Shown: positions 33,291 to 42,512 of the stretch, one piece after another | How positions within the stretch are numbered: position 1 is the first letter of the stretch | Layout: each line of letters starts with the position of its first letter | Assembly: GCF_017589465.1 (NCBI RefSeq) | Contig: NZ_JAELYA010000004.1 | Location: 1 to 64,000 of the forward strand | Reading direction: 5' to 3' | Source: Pseudomonas schmalbachii | Lineage (GTDB): Bacteria > Pseudomonadota > Gammaproteobacteria > Pseudomonadales > Pseudomonadaceae | Length of the DNA: 64,000 nucleotides | Notes under the pieces: generated by a model | What the model saw: the letters and a program-made list of their open reading frames with translations, nothing else | The model's database searches: none | What the model was told of the DNA's origin: nothing | Position numbers and translations under genes: made by a program

Positions 33291-35332
33291 GCGGCCTCCT
33301 CCACCAGCCCGGAGTGGCGCAGCAGGGCGTCGATGGACGGTTCGCGACCGCGGAAGGCGACGAACAGCTGCATCGGTTCCTGCGAACCGCCGCGGGCCAG
33401 GATCGCCTCGCGGAAGGCCTTGCCGGTGGCCGGGTTGAACACGCCCTCTTCCTCGAAGCGCGAGAAGGCATCGGCGGACAGCACTTCGGCCCACTTGTAG
33501 CTGTAGTAACCGGCCGCGTAACCGCCGGCGAAGATGTGCGCGAAGCTGTTGGCGAAACGGTTGTAGGCCGGCGGACGCATCACCGCGACTTCATTGCGGA
33601 TCGACTCCAGCACGTCCAGCACGCTGCGGCCGTCGCCGTGGGTGGCGTGCAGTTCGAAGTCGAACAGGGAGAACTCCAGCTGGCGGACCATCATCAGGCC
33701 GGACTGGAAGTTCTTCGCCGCCAGCATCTTCTCCAGGATGTCCTGCGGCAGCGGCGCGCCGGTCTCGTAATGGCCGGAGATCAGCGCCAGGCCTTCCGGC
33801 TCCCAGCACCAGTTCTCCATGAACTGGCTTGGCAGCTCCACCGCATCCCAGGCCACGCCGTTGATGCCGGAGGCGCCGGCCTGCTCGACGCGGGTCAGCA
33901 GGTGGTGCAGGCCGTGGCCGAATTCGTGGAACAGGGTGGTGACTTCGTCGTGGGTCAGCAGCGCCGGTTTGCCGCCGACCGCCGGGGTGAAGTTGCACAC
34001 CAGGTAGGCGACCGGCGCCTGCAGGTTGCCGCTAACGGTGCGGCGACGGTCGCGGGCGCCGTCCATCCAGGCGCCGCCGCGCTTGTTGGCGCGGGCGTAG
34101 AGGTCGAAGTAGAAGCGGCCGACGTGCTGGCCGTTCTCCTGGATTTCGAACAGGCGCACTTCCGGGTTCCACGCCTCGAAATCGTTCAGTTCGCGAATCT
34201 GGATGCCGTAGAGCTTCTCGACGATGGCGAACAGGCCGCTGAGGACCTTATCCACCGGGAAATAGGCGCGCAGGGCTTCCTGCGACACGCTGTAGCGCGC
34301 TTCGCGCAGCTTCTCGCCGTAGAAACCGGAATCCCAGCTCGACAGGTCCGGGCAACCCTGTTCGACGGCGTAGGCCTTGAGCTGGTCGAGGTCCTGCTGG
34401 GCGAACGGCTTGCTGCGCACGGCGAGGTCGCGCAGGAAGTGCAGCACCTGCTCGGGCGTCTCGGCCATCTTGGTCGCCAGCGACAGTTCGGAGAAGCTGG
34501 AGTAGCCCAGCAGTTTCGCCAGCTCCTGGCGCAGGTCGAGAATTTCCTGCATCACCGGGCCGTTGTCGTTCTGCCCGGCATTCGGCCCCTGGTCGGAGGC
34601 GCGGGTGCAGTAGGCGGCGTAGACCTCTTCGCGCAGGGCGCGGTCTTCGGCGTAGGTCATCACCGCGAAGTAGCTGGGGAATTCCAGGGTGATCAGCCAG
34701 CCTTCCAGGCCCTTGGCTTCGGCGACGTGCTGCATCTGCGCCTTGGCCGAATCGGTCAGGCCGGCCAGCGCCGCTTCGTCGGTGACGTGCTTGGTCCACG
34801 CCTGGGTGGCGTCGAGCAACTGGTTGGAGAAGCGGCTGGACAGCTCGGACAGCCGCGCCTGGATTTCCGCATAACGCTTCTGCTGCTCCGCCGGCAGGTC
34901 GATGCCGGACAGGCGGAAGTCGCGCAGGGCGTGTTCGAGGATGGTCTTCTGCGCCACTTCGAAATTGGCGGCTGCGGGGCTGGCGGCCAGCGCCTCGTAG
35001 GCCTTGAACAGCTCGCGGTTCTGCCCCAGCTCGGTCCAGTAGGCGGACAGCAGCGGCAGGCAGCTTTCATAGGCTTCGCGCAGTTCGGCGCTGTTGCACA
35101 CCGCGTTGAGGTGGCTCACCGGGCTCCAGGCCGCGCCGAGGCGATCATGCAGTTCGTCCATCGCCAGGACCAGACCGTCCCACGTAGGAGTTCCGTTCTG
35201 TTCGGCGAGGATGCGCGCAATTGCCGCGCGGTTGTCGGCAAGAATCTGCTCGATGGCCGGCTTCACATGTTCCGGACGGATGGCGGAGAAAGGCGGCAGA
35301 TCGTACGACTGCAGAAGGGGATTCGCGCTCAC
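33287..35332 (-). CDS. prlC: Oligopeptidase A
   Basis: A 681-residue cytoplasmic M3 zinc metallopeptidase that degrades short peptides, including cleaved signal peptides. The zinc site HEFGHGLHHLL is at about 467-477, with the third ligand Glu about 28 residues on. It starts with GTG (35330-35332) giving MSANPLLQSYDLPPF, the expected N-terminus. Downstream yheV overlaps. The divergent neighbour is the gamma-carbonic anhydrase gene, as I recall for PAO1 PA0066/PA0067. Confidence 0.95.
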   Translation of the reverse strand: MSANPLLQSYDLPPFSAIRPEHVKPAIEQILADNRAAIARILAEQNGTPTWDGLVLAMDELHDRLGAAWSPVSHLNAVCNSAELREAYESCLPLLSAYWTELGQNRELFKAYEALAASPAAANFEVAQKTILEHALRDFRLSGIDLPAEQQKRYAEIQARLSELSSRFSNQLLDATQAWTKHVTDEAALAGLTDSAKAQMQHVAEAKGLEGWLITLEFPSYFAVMTYAEDRALREEVYAAYCTRASDQGPNAGQNDNGPVMQEILDLRQELAKLLGYSSFSELSLATKMAETPEQVLHFLRDLAVRSKPFAQQDLDQLKAYAVEQGCPDLSSWDSGFYGEKLREARYSVSQEALRAYFPVDKVLSGLFAIVEKLYGIQIRELNDFEAWNPEVRLFEIQENGQHVGRFYFDLYARANKRGGAWMDGARDRRRTVSGNLQAPVAYLVCNFTPAVGGKPALLTHDEVTTLFHEFGHGLHHLLTRVEQAGASGINGVAWDAVELPSQFMENWCWEPEGLALISGHYETGAPLPQDILEKMLAAKNFQSGLMMVRQLEFSLFDFELHATHGDGRSVLDVLESIRNEVAVMRPPAYNRFANSFAHIFAGGYAAGYYSYKWAEVLSADAFSRFEEEGVFNPATGKAFREAILARGGSQEPMQLFVAFRGREPSIDALLRHSGLVEEAA

Positions 35333-35409
35333 GGTGACAACCTTGGCTGAGGAAACACGCGCTCATCTTAAATACAATCCGCGTCATCCGCAGCCTGAGA
35401 GAATCTATC

Positions 35410-35946
35410 GTGACCATTCGCACCTATAAGGGGAAAGCCCCGCAGCTCGGCGAACGTGTGTTCGTCGACCCCAGCGCCGTGCTGATCGGCGATATCGAGA
35501 TCGGCGCCGACAGTTCGGTCTGGCCGCTGGTCACCATCCGCGGCGACATGCACCGCATCCGTATCGGCGCGCGCACCAGCATCCAGGACGGCAGCGTGCT
35601 GCACATCACCCACGCCGGCCCGTACAACCCGGACGGCTTCCCGCTGACCATCGGCGACGAGGTGACGGTCGGGCACAAGGTGCTGCTGCATGGCTGCACG
35701 CTGGGCAGCCGCATCCTGGTCGGCATGGGCAGCATCGTCATGGACGGCGCGGTGGTGGCGGACGAGGTGATCATCGGCGCCGGCAGCCTGGTGCCGCCGG
35801 GCAAGGTGCTGGAGAGCGGCTACCTGTACGTCGGCAGCCCGGTGAAGAAGGCCCGCCCGCTGACCGACAAGGAGCGCAGCTTCTTCAGCTATACGGCGGG
35901 GAACTACGTGAAGCTGAAGGACCAGCACATCGCCGAAGGCTACTGA
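35410..35946 (+). CDS. Gamma-class carbonic anhydrase family protein
   Basis: A 178-residue left-handed beta-helix protein built from hexapeptide repeats. It has SVWPLVTIRGD with the substrate-site Arg/Asp, and His residues for metal in VLHITH, TVGHKV and LLHGC. It belongs to the YrdA/CaiE group, which binds zinc, but carbonic anhydrase activity is not shown for all members. The start is GTG at 35410, 77 bp from divergent prlC. A perfect terminator follows. Confidence 0.9.
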   Translation: MTIRTYKGKAPQLGERVFVDPSAVLIGDIEIGADSSVWPLVTIRGDMHRIRIGARTSIQDGSVLHITHAGPYNPDGFPLTIGDEVTVGHKVLLHGCTLGSRILVGMGSIVMDGAVVADEVIIGAGSLVPPGKVLESGYLYVGSPVKKARPLTDKERSFFSYTAGNYVKLKDQHIAEGY

Positions 35947-35960
35947 TCCTCCTGAAACGA

Positions 35961-35986
35961 AATTGCGCAGCCGAAGCTGCGCAATT
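35961..35986. terminator. Bidirectional terminator between convergent genes
   Basis: AATTGCGCAGC (35961-35971) and GCTGCGCAATT (35976-35986) form a perfect 11-bp stem with a CGAA tetraloop. It lies between the stop codons of the carbonic anhydrase and the convergent esterase. There is no long U-tract, only the AATT ends. Confidence 0.8.
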
Positions 35987-36002
35987 CGTCAGGCGCTTGC
36001 CA

Positions 36003-37394
36003 TCAGTCCAGACGGTTCCACTGTGGATAAGTCTGCCGTGCGCTGACCGGGTTGATGCGCTTGCTGATCCGCCGGCGCACCAGCGCGGTGGGCAGCGACC
36101 AGGGCGTCAACAGCACCTTGCAGGCCGAGGCCGCAGTCGGCGAGGCCATGCGCAGCAGGGTGTCGCGCCAGCCCACGGTGGCCCGCCAGACGGTCAGCGA
36201 GGCGGTTGCCACCTCTCCGACCGTGTGCAGAATCCTCCCGTTCTCGCCCGTCTCGTCGGCGATCTCGACGGTCCGGTCGACCTCCTCCTCCCCGCAGAAT
36301 GCCATCGCCAGGGCGTCGCCGATGCGTTGCAGGGCGTCACGGCCGGCGCCGAGCACCGAGTCGAAGTTGAGGAAGCCGTGGAACTGCCCGGCATAGTGCA
36401 GCAACTCCACCGGCACACCGGCGTCGCGCAGGCGCACGGCATAGTCGATGCCCTGGTCGCGGATCGGGTCGAAACCGGCGGTGAGCACCACGGCCGGAGG
36501 CTGGCCGCTCAGGCCCTTGGCGCGGATCGGCGAGAAGCGCGGCTCGGAGAGGTCCAGCTCGTTCTTCGACTCTTCCAGCAGCGTGTCGATCATTTCCACG
36601 GCTTCGGCGGTCAGGAAGTAGCCGCCATTCACGTTCTCCTGGAACGAGGGATATTGCTCGATGGTATCCATCTTCAGATCGGTGGCCGGATAGACCAGCA
36701 CCTGCATCTTCAGCGCGGTGCCACCGCGACGCACGTACTCCTGCGCCACCACCGCGGACAGGTTGCCGCCGGCGGAGTCGCCGCCCAGCGCCAGGCGGGT
36801 GGTATCGATGCCCAGCTCGCCGCCGTGCTCCTCCAACCAGAGCAGCGTGGCGAGGACATCCTCGCGGCTGGCGGTGAGGTCATGCTCCGGCGCCAGGCGG
36901 TAGCGCACCGCGACCACGATGCAGCCGGCGGCCAGGGCGACATTGCGGCAGATCGAATCGGCGGTGTCGAGGTCGCCGATGACGAAGCCGCCGCCGAAGC
37001 TCCAGAGGAAGGCCGGCAGGGGTTCTTCGAAGGTCTCGAACTGCGTGGCATGGGTCACGTCGACCGGGATGAAGACGCGCAGGGCGATCTTGCCGCCCGG
37101 GCCGTCGATCTCGCGCTCGATCACCGTCGGCACCACGGGTCTGCGGCCCAGCGACAGCGCGGCGGCGCGGAAGCCCTGGCGGACCATGTTCAGTTGCTTG
37201 GGAGTGACGCTGGTACTGGATGGACGCGGCGGCAGATTGAGGATTCGCAGGAATGCTCGTGCCTCGCGGTCGGGTTGTTCTGCGCGCAGCAGTTTTGGCA
37301 GACCGGCTGGATTGCGCAGGGGCTTGAGAGCAGGCACTGCGGCGATTTCCGGTTGTTCATTGTGGTTGGCTTTCTGGACGTTCTTATTATTCAT
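36003..37394 (-). CDS. Alpha/beta-hydrolase, hormone-sensitive-lipase-like esterase
   Basis: A 463-residue hydrolase of the HSL (family IV) group. The nucleophile Ser is in GGDSAGGNL, the acid is probably the Asp in GFDPIRDQG and the His is in QFHGFLNF. The oxyanion motif normally HGGG reads FGGG (LWSFGGGFVIGD), an unusual change. N-terminal ~75 residues (from MNNKNVQKAN) and the last ~90 lie outside the core fold. The start at 37394 is the first Met before the family-like region; the further 55 upstream residues lie in AT-rich DNA. No partners nearby. Substrate unknown. Confidence 0.83.
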   Translation of the reverse strand: MNNKNVQKANHNEQPEIAAVPALKPLRNPAGLPKLLRAEQPDREARAFLRILNLPPRPSSTSVTPKQLNMVRQGFRAAALSLGRRPVVPTVIEREIDGPGGKIALRVFIPVDVTHATQFETFEEPLPAFLWSFGGGFVIGDLDTADSICRNVALAAGCIVVAVRYRLAPEHDLTASREDVLATLLWLEEHGGELGIDTTRLALGGDSAGGNLSAVVAQEYVRRGGTALKMQVLVYPATDLKMDTIEQYPSFQENVNGGYFLTAEAVEMIDTLLEESKNELDLSEPRFSPIRAKGLSGQPPAVVLTAGFDPIRDQGIDYAVRLRDAGVPVELLHYAGQFHGFLNFDSVLGAGRDALQRIGDALAMAFCGEEEVDRTVEIADETGENGRILHTVGEVATASLTVWRATVGWRDTLLRMASPTAASACKVLLTPWSLPTALVRRRISKRINPVSARQTYPQWNRLD

Positions 37395-37894
37395 TATTGG
37401 TATGTCCTTGATTTTAGAGCAGAAAATTCTTTCGAACTCAGCAACCAACGGTAGTTTGGCGGGTGGTTTGGCAATCCTCCTGACATCGCAGGTATCGATG
37501 TTTTTTCTGGGGCGGCGTTCTGCCGCAAACGGTCGATGGAGCAGGCACCATGGTGCCAATGTGTGAGCGGATTTGAACCGGCTGCGAGGTCAATCTGCCC
37601 ACGAACTTTAGAAAGCGCTACCTAAAAAATGACTCGTCGCGGATTGTCGGGGAAAGCAGGCAGGGCGGGTGAAACCTGCCATGACGCTGCGGATTGACGG
37701 GCTGCACCCGCCCTCCAGACTGGTGACGGTTCCGCCCGCACCAATGCCTCGCCATCCCTGTGAAAGCGCCGGCCCACGCGGCGTCTACACTCCGAAGGTG
37801 GTTCGCGCGGGAGTTCGTCAACACCGTCCGGGAAAAGAATGCCGCGGTATGTGGCGCGACTCCGAAGGGGTGCTCGTCGGGATGTGGCGTGGCT
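37395..37894. other. 500-bp divergent spacer between esterase and autotransporter genes
   Basis: Contains both promoters. The part next to the esterase (37370-37520) is AT-rich compared with the window, and the part next to the autotransporter is GC-rich and has an open frame continuous with the autotransporter, so its start may be further upstream. The pair GGCAGGGCGGGTG/CACCCGCC (37668-37732) could form a hairpin. No gene recognised. Confidence 0.5.
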
Positions 37895-40800
37895 ATGCGA
37901 AATCGCTTTCCTTCCAGATTGCCAGGCATCGCACTGGCCCTCGGCGCCATGGCGATGACGCCCGCTGTCGTCCGCGCCGGCTGCGACAACCACGCCCCCG
38001 CCAGCGGCCAGACCGTCACCTGCAGCCCTGACGCGCCCAACCCCGATCCAGTACCCGTCCTGGCAGCTCCGGGCAGCAGCGATGTCACGGTCAACGTGCT
38101 GCCAGATGCGGCGATCAGCGTCGAAAACGACGACGGCATTCTGCTTCGCGAGCAGAGCCGCGCCAACAACGGCGGCACCATCACCACCCTGGGCGACGGC
38201 GCCATCGGGATGGAAGCGCTCGGCGACGCCAACGTGCTGAACAACTCGGGCACTATCGCGACAGCGGGCGACGCTGCACGCGGACTCAGCGTGTTCGGCG
38301 CAAACAACTCGCTGATCAATGCCGCTGGCGGGCGTATCACCACGCTCGGCGCCAACGCGAACGGCCTGCATGGCAACGGCGCCAGCAACACCCTGATCAA
38401 CCACGGCAGCATCGACGTCTCGGGCGACAACGCCCACGGCATCACCGTCCTGGGAACCGTGGGCACGGTCAGCAACACCGGCACGATCACTTCGCACGAC
38501 GGGCTCGGGGTCTTCACCTCCAGTGCCGTCAGCCTGTCCAACCGCGGCACGATCGTCAGCCAGCAGGCCACCGGCATCCTCGCCAACGGCGGCGCGACCA
38601 TCGACAACGCCGGCTCGATCAGCGGGGGAAACATCGGCATCACCGTCGCCGGTGGCGGCGCCAGCATCGTCAACAGCGGCAGCATCGCCGGCCTGCGTGG
38701 CGCCGGGCTGGACCTGGACGATTTCGACAACAGCGTGGTCAATTCCGGGAACATCAGCAGCGGCAACGGCCGCACCGTGCAGTTCGGCCTCGGCAACGAC
38801 CGCTTCACCATCACCGCCGGCAGCATCGACGGCAATGTGCTGATGGGCGACGGCAACGACTCCGTCACCCTGGCCGGCGGACAGATCAACGGCGATGTGG
38901 TGCTGGGCGCGGGGAACGACAGCGTGCGGCTGTTCACCGGGGCGATCCTCAACGGCACGCTCGACAGCAGCGGCGGCGGCATCGACAGCTTTGCCTTCGA
39001 TGGCGACGGCAACGCCAGCTACGGCATCGCGCTGGGCGACTTCCAGAACATCGCCAAGGACGGCGCCGGCACCTGGGAGCTGACCGGCGCGACCGCGAGC
39101 GGCAGCGCACTGACGGTCTCGGCCGGCACGCTGATCCTGAGCGGCGCCACGCCCCACGTCGGCAGCACCACGATCAGCGGCGGCACCCTGCAGATCGGCA
39201 ACGGCGGCACCACGGGCAGCGTGCCCGGCGACATCCTCAACGACGGCACGCTGGTGTTCGACCGCAGCGACGCCGTGACCTACGCCGGCACGATCAGCGG
39301 CAGCGGCTCGCTGACCAAGAACGGCGCGGGACTGCTGACGCTGACCGGCGACAACACCTACAGCGGGCTCACCACGATCAGCGGCGGAATCCTGCAACTC
39401 GGCGATGGCGGCACCAGCGGCAGCGTGGCCGGCGACATCGTCAACGACGCCGCGCTGGTGTTCGACCGCAGCGACGCCGTGACCTACGCCGGCGTGATCA
39501 GCGGCAGCGGCGCGCTGATCAAGAATGGCGCGGAACTGCTGGTGCTGGCCGGCAACAATACCTACAGCGGGCTCACCACGATCAACGGCGGAATCCTGCA
39601 ACTCGGCGATGGCGGCGCCAGCGGCAGCGTGGCCGGGGACATCGCCAACGACGGCGCGCTGGTGTTCGACCGCAGCGACGCCGTGACCTATGCCGGCGCG
39701 ATCGGCGGCAGCGGCTCGCTGACCAAGAACGGTGCTGGCGCCCTGACCCTGACCGGCGCCAGCACCTACAGCGGCACCACGACCGTGGCCAGCGGCGCGC
39801 TGATCGTCGACGGCAGCATCGCCGGCTCGGCGGTGACGGTGAACAGCGGCGCGCGCTTGGCCGGCGGCGGCACGCTGGGCGCCGCCTCGCTGGACTCGGG
39901 CAGCGTGATCGCCCCCGGCAATTCCATCGGCACGCTGACGGTGGCCGGCGATCTCTCCTTCGCTCCCGGCTCCCTCTACGAAGCGGAGATCGATCCGACC
40001 CTGCAGAGCGACCTGATCCGCGCTGGCGGCGCCGCGAGCATCGGCGGCGGCACGGTGCAGGCGCTGATGGCGCCCGGCCTCTACCCGCCGGGCAGGCGCT
40101 GGACCATCGTCGAGGCCGCCGGCGGCGTCGGCGGGACGTTCGACGCACTGACCGCTTCGCAGACCCTGCCCTTCGTCGACCTCACGCTGGCCTACGATCC
40201 GACCCACGTGTACATCGACTCGATACGCAACGATGCGCCCTTCGACAGCGTTGCCGACCCGGGCAACCAGGCCGCCGTCGCGGATGGCGTGGACAGCCTC
40301 GGCACCGGCAGCCCCGCCCACGATGCGGTGGCCGCTTCACCCGATGCCGCCAGCGCGCGGGTGGCCTTCGACGAGCTGTCCGGCGAGATACACGCCTCGA
40401 CGAAAAGCGTGCTGATCGACACCAGCCGCTACCTGCGCGAGGCGACCACCCAGCGCATCCAGGCCACCCTCGGCGACCTCGGCACCACCCTGCCGCTCTC
40501 GCCCGACGGCCTGCAGGCGGCGGAACTGGCGACAGGCGACCGCGTGGCCGCCTGGCTCCAGGTGCTTGGCGCCTGGGGCAAACTGGACGACAACGATGCC
40601 GCCCGCACCAGGCACGACACCAGCGGCCTGCTGCTCGGAGTGGATGCGGCAGCCGGCGAAAACGGGCGGATCGGCGCGGTCAGCGGCTACAGCCGCATCG
40701 ATTTCGACATCGACGACAAGGACTCCGACGGCCACAGCGACAATTACCATCTGGGATTCTACGGCGGCGCCCAGCTGGGGCCGTGGACCCTCAGCGGCGG

Positions 40801-41359
40801 CGCGGCCTACACCTGGCACGACGTGGAGACCCGGCGCAGCGTGTCGTTCCCGCTGATCGCCGAGCGCCTGTCCGCCGATTACGACGCCGCCACCGCGCAG
40901 ATCTACGGCGAGGCCGCCTACCGCATCGACCGGGGCGACTACGCCCTCGAACCCTTCGCCAACCTCGCCTACGTCCATCTCGACAGCGACGCATTCAGCG
41001 AGAAAGGCGGCAGCGCCGCGCTTTCCGGCGACGACGCGACCAGCGAAGTCACCTACACCACCGCCGGCCTGCGCGCCGCCCGGCATATCGCCATGGGTCA
41101 GGCCGGCGCTCGCATCAGCGGCATGCTCGGCTGGCGGCATGCGTTTGGCGACGACACTCCCACCGCCGATCTGGCCTTCGCCGGAGGCCGCATCTTCGCC
41201 ATCGACGGCGTGCCGGTCGCGAAGGATGCGCTGGCCCTGTCCGCCGGCCTGGATGTCGACGTTTCGGCCAACGCGACGCTCGGCGCCGCCTGGTCCGGAC
41301 AGATCGCCGAGGATGCGCGGGATCATGCGCTGGCGGTGCGGTTGGCGATCCGGTTCTAG
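37895..41359 (+). CDS. Autotransporter (type Va) with PATR repeats
   Basis: An ~1154-residue surface protein. The signal peptide MRNRFPSRLPGIALALGAMA...VVRA is followed by a beta-helical passenger of NGGTI/NNSGTI type turns, with GLGNDRFT, GDGNDSVTL and GAGNDSVRL repeats near residues 300-350. Then come passenger-associated transport repeats and, from about 870, a C-terminal beta-barrel ending in RLAIRF with terminal Phe. Three nearly identical 204-bp repeats lie in the PATR region. No ribosome site is clear at the chosen ATG; an in-frame start 45 codons upstream is possible. Adhesion or biofilm roles are inferred from the family. Confidence 0.87.
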   Translation: MRNRFPSRLPGIALALGAMAMTPAVVRAGCDNHAPASGQTVTCSPDAPNPDPVPVLAAPGSSDVTVNVLPDAAISVENDDGILLREQSRANNGGTITTLGDGAIGMEALGDANVLNNSGTIATAGDAARGLSVFGANNSLINAAGGRITTLGANANGLHGNGASNTLINHGSIDVSGDNAHGITVLGTVGTVSNTGTITSHDGLGVFTSSAVSLSNRGTIVSQQATGILANGGATIDNAGSISGGNIGITVAGGGASIVNSGSIAGLRGAGLDLDDFDNSVVNSGNISSGNGRTVQFGLGNDRFTITAGSIDGNVLMGDGNDSVTLAGGQINGDVVLGAGNDSVRLFTGAILNGTLDSSGGGIDSFAFDGDGNASYGIALGDFQNIAKDGAGTWELTGATASGSALTVSAGTLILSGATPHVGSTTISGGTLQIGNGGTTGSVPGDILNDGTLVFDRSDAVTYAGTISGSGSLTKNGAGLLTLTGDNTYSGLTTISGGILQLGDGGTSGSVAGDIVNDAALVFDRSDAVTYAGVISGSGALIKNGAELLVLAGNNTYSGLTTINGGILQLGDGGASGSVAGDIANDGALVFDRSDAVTYAGAIGGSGSLTKNGAGALTLTGASTYSGTTTVASGALIVDGSIAGSAVTVNSGARLAGGGTLGAASLDSGSVIAPGNSIGTLTVAGDLSFAPGSLYEAEIDPTLQSDLIRAGGAASIGGGTVQALMAPGLYPPGRRWTIVEAAGGVGGTFDALTASQTLPFVDLTLAYDPTHVYIDSIRNDAPFDSVADPGNQAAVADGVDSLGTGSPAHDAVAASPDAASARVAFDELSGEIHASTKSVLIDTSRYLREATTQRIQATLGDLGTTLPLSPDGLQAAELATGDRVAAWLQVLGAWGKLDDNDAARTRHDTSGLLLGVDAAAGENGRIGAVSGYSRIDFDIDDKDSDGHSDNYHLGFYGGAQLGPWTLSGGAAYTWHDVETRRSVSFPLIAERLSADYDAATAQIYGEAAYRIDRGDYALEPFANLAYVHLDSDAFSEKGGSAALSGDDATSEVTYTTAGLRAARHIAMGQAGARISGMLGWRHAFGDDTPTADLAFAGGRIFAIDGVPVAKDALALSAGLDVDVSANATLGAAWSGQIAEDARDHALAVRLAIRF
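39047..39790 (+). repeat. 204-bp (68-codon) tandem repeats within the autotransporter
   Basis: The block CTGGTGTTCGACCGCAGCGA starts at 39251, 39455 and 39659, an exact period of 204 bp. Each unit encodes LVFDRSDAVTYAG...GSGSLTKNGAG...TYSGLTTI..GILQLGDGG..GSVAGDI, i.e. one PATR turn. The first and last units are degenerate. High nucleotide identity points to recent duplication or gene conversion, so copy number may vary between strains. Confidence 0.9.
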
Positions 41360-41451
41360 GCGTGTTGCCACATGCGTGCCATCGGGGTTCTGCGACTCCG
41401 CGCGGGCGAGCGGGTAGACTTGGGGCCTGCATTGATAGACGACCCCGCCTC

Positions 41452-42102
41452 ATGAACTACCAGAACATCCTCTTCGACCTCGACGGCACCCTCACCGACC
41501 CGCGCGAAGGCATCACCCGCTCGATCCAGTACGCCCTCGGCAAGCTCGGCATCGACGAGCCGGACCTGGCGCAGCTGGAGCACTTCATCGGCCCGCCGCT
41601 GCTGCAGTGCTTCATGGCCACCTATGCCTTCGACGAGGCGCGTGCGTGGGAGGCGGTGAACCACTACCGCGAGCGCTTCAAGGACATCGGGTTGTACGAG
41701 AACCGCGTGTTCGAAGGCGTCGGCGAGCTGCTGGAACTGCTCGCCGGCCAGGGCCGCACTCTTTATATAGCGACCAGCAAACCGACCGTGTTCGCCATGG
41801 AGATCGCCCGCCACTTCGATTTCGGCCGGCACTTCAAGGTGATCTACGGCAGCGAACTGGACGGCACGCGCACCAACAAGGTCGATCTGCTCCGCCATCT
41901 GCTCGACGAGGAAGGCCTGGCGCCGGAACGCACGCTGATGATCGGCGACCGCAAGCACGACCTGATCGGCGCGCACCGCAATGGCCTGCGCGCGGCGGGT
42001 GTCGGCTACGGCTTCGGCAGCCGCGAGGAGCTGCTGGCGGAAAGCCCGGCGCACTACTTCGCCAGCCTGGGCGAGCTGCGTGAGGCGTTTGCCAACGGTT
42101 GA
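41452..42102 (+). CDS. HAD-family phosphatase (phosphoglycolate phosphatase-like)
   Basis: A 216-residue HAD subfamily IA hydrolase. Motif I is FDLDGTLTD (residues 8-16), motif II IATSKP, and motif III/IV KVDLLRHLL...LMIGDRKHDLIGA. The alpha-helical cap lies between motifs I and II. Proteins of this type are annotated as phosphoglycolate phosphatase or 5'-nucleotidase; the substrate is uncertain. It appears to match PAO1 PA0065, which I recall close to the prlC region. It starts 92 bp after the autotransporter. Confidence 0.88.
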   Translation: MNYQNILFDLDGTLTDPREGITRSIQYALGKLGIDEPDLAQLEHFIGPPLLQCFMATYAFDEARAWEAVNHYRERFKDIGLYENRVFEGVGELLELLAGQGRTLYIATSKPTVFAMEIARHFDFGRHFKVIYGSELDGTRTNKVDLLRHLLDEEGLAPERTLMIGDRKHDLIGAHRNGLRAAGVGYGFGSREELLAESPAHYFASLGELREAFANG

Positions 42103-42130
42103 GCGGCATTTCGCGGGCTGCAATGCCCAC

Positions 42131-42205
42131 CGTAGGTTGGCGCTGAGCAACGCGAAGCCCAACATCGCCATCGTTGGGCTTCACTGCGTTCAGCACCAAC
42201 CTACG
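42131..42205. repeat. REP inverted pair, GTAGGTTGG family (copy identical to 59619-59693)
   Basis: CGTAGGTTGGCGCTGAGCAA with inverted TTCAGCACCAACCTACG, and a GCCCAAC...GTTGGGC inner stem. The 75 bp are identical base for base to those at 59619-59693. Confidence 0.9.
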
Positions 42206-42512
42206 CGAATTCTGGCCCAGCCACGTAATTACGTAGGCCGCACGACAGTTGCTCCTACGGCATGCCGCGAGAGGCGGTGGAACTGGGGGCCGCCAGCGAG
42301 ATTCTGCCGCTCGAACGGATAGCCGGCGCCCTACTTCATCAGGTACAACGTCGCGGCGGTGGAAATCGCGTCTAGAATAATGTCAACAAGATGGCGCCAA
42401 GATGCTGTCGTTTCGCCATCAAATTGCATTGCTTGCATAAAGATGCAACTGCACAATTGCGCTTTCGCCCAAAAAACCGGGACATTTCGGAAAAGGACTA
42501 CGCGGGGAACGC
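42206..42512. promoter_or_regulatory. siaA upstream region with palindromes
   Basis: The rest of the 410-bp gap before siaA is AT-rich. It has a perfect palindrome ACGTAATTACGT (42223-42234) and TTGCAT-AAAG-ATGCAA (42433-42448), with an additional TTGCAT at 42424. These are candidate regulator sites for siaABCD. No gene is seen; no clear sigma-70 pair could be fixed. Confidence 0.45.

Noticed and set aside
37622-40321. An 899-codon minus-strand frame opposite the autotransporter
   Set aside because: Repeats are mirrored from the passenger domain; no signal, domain or ribosome site.
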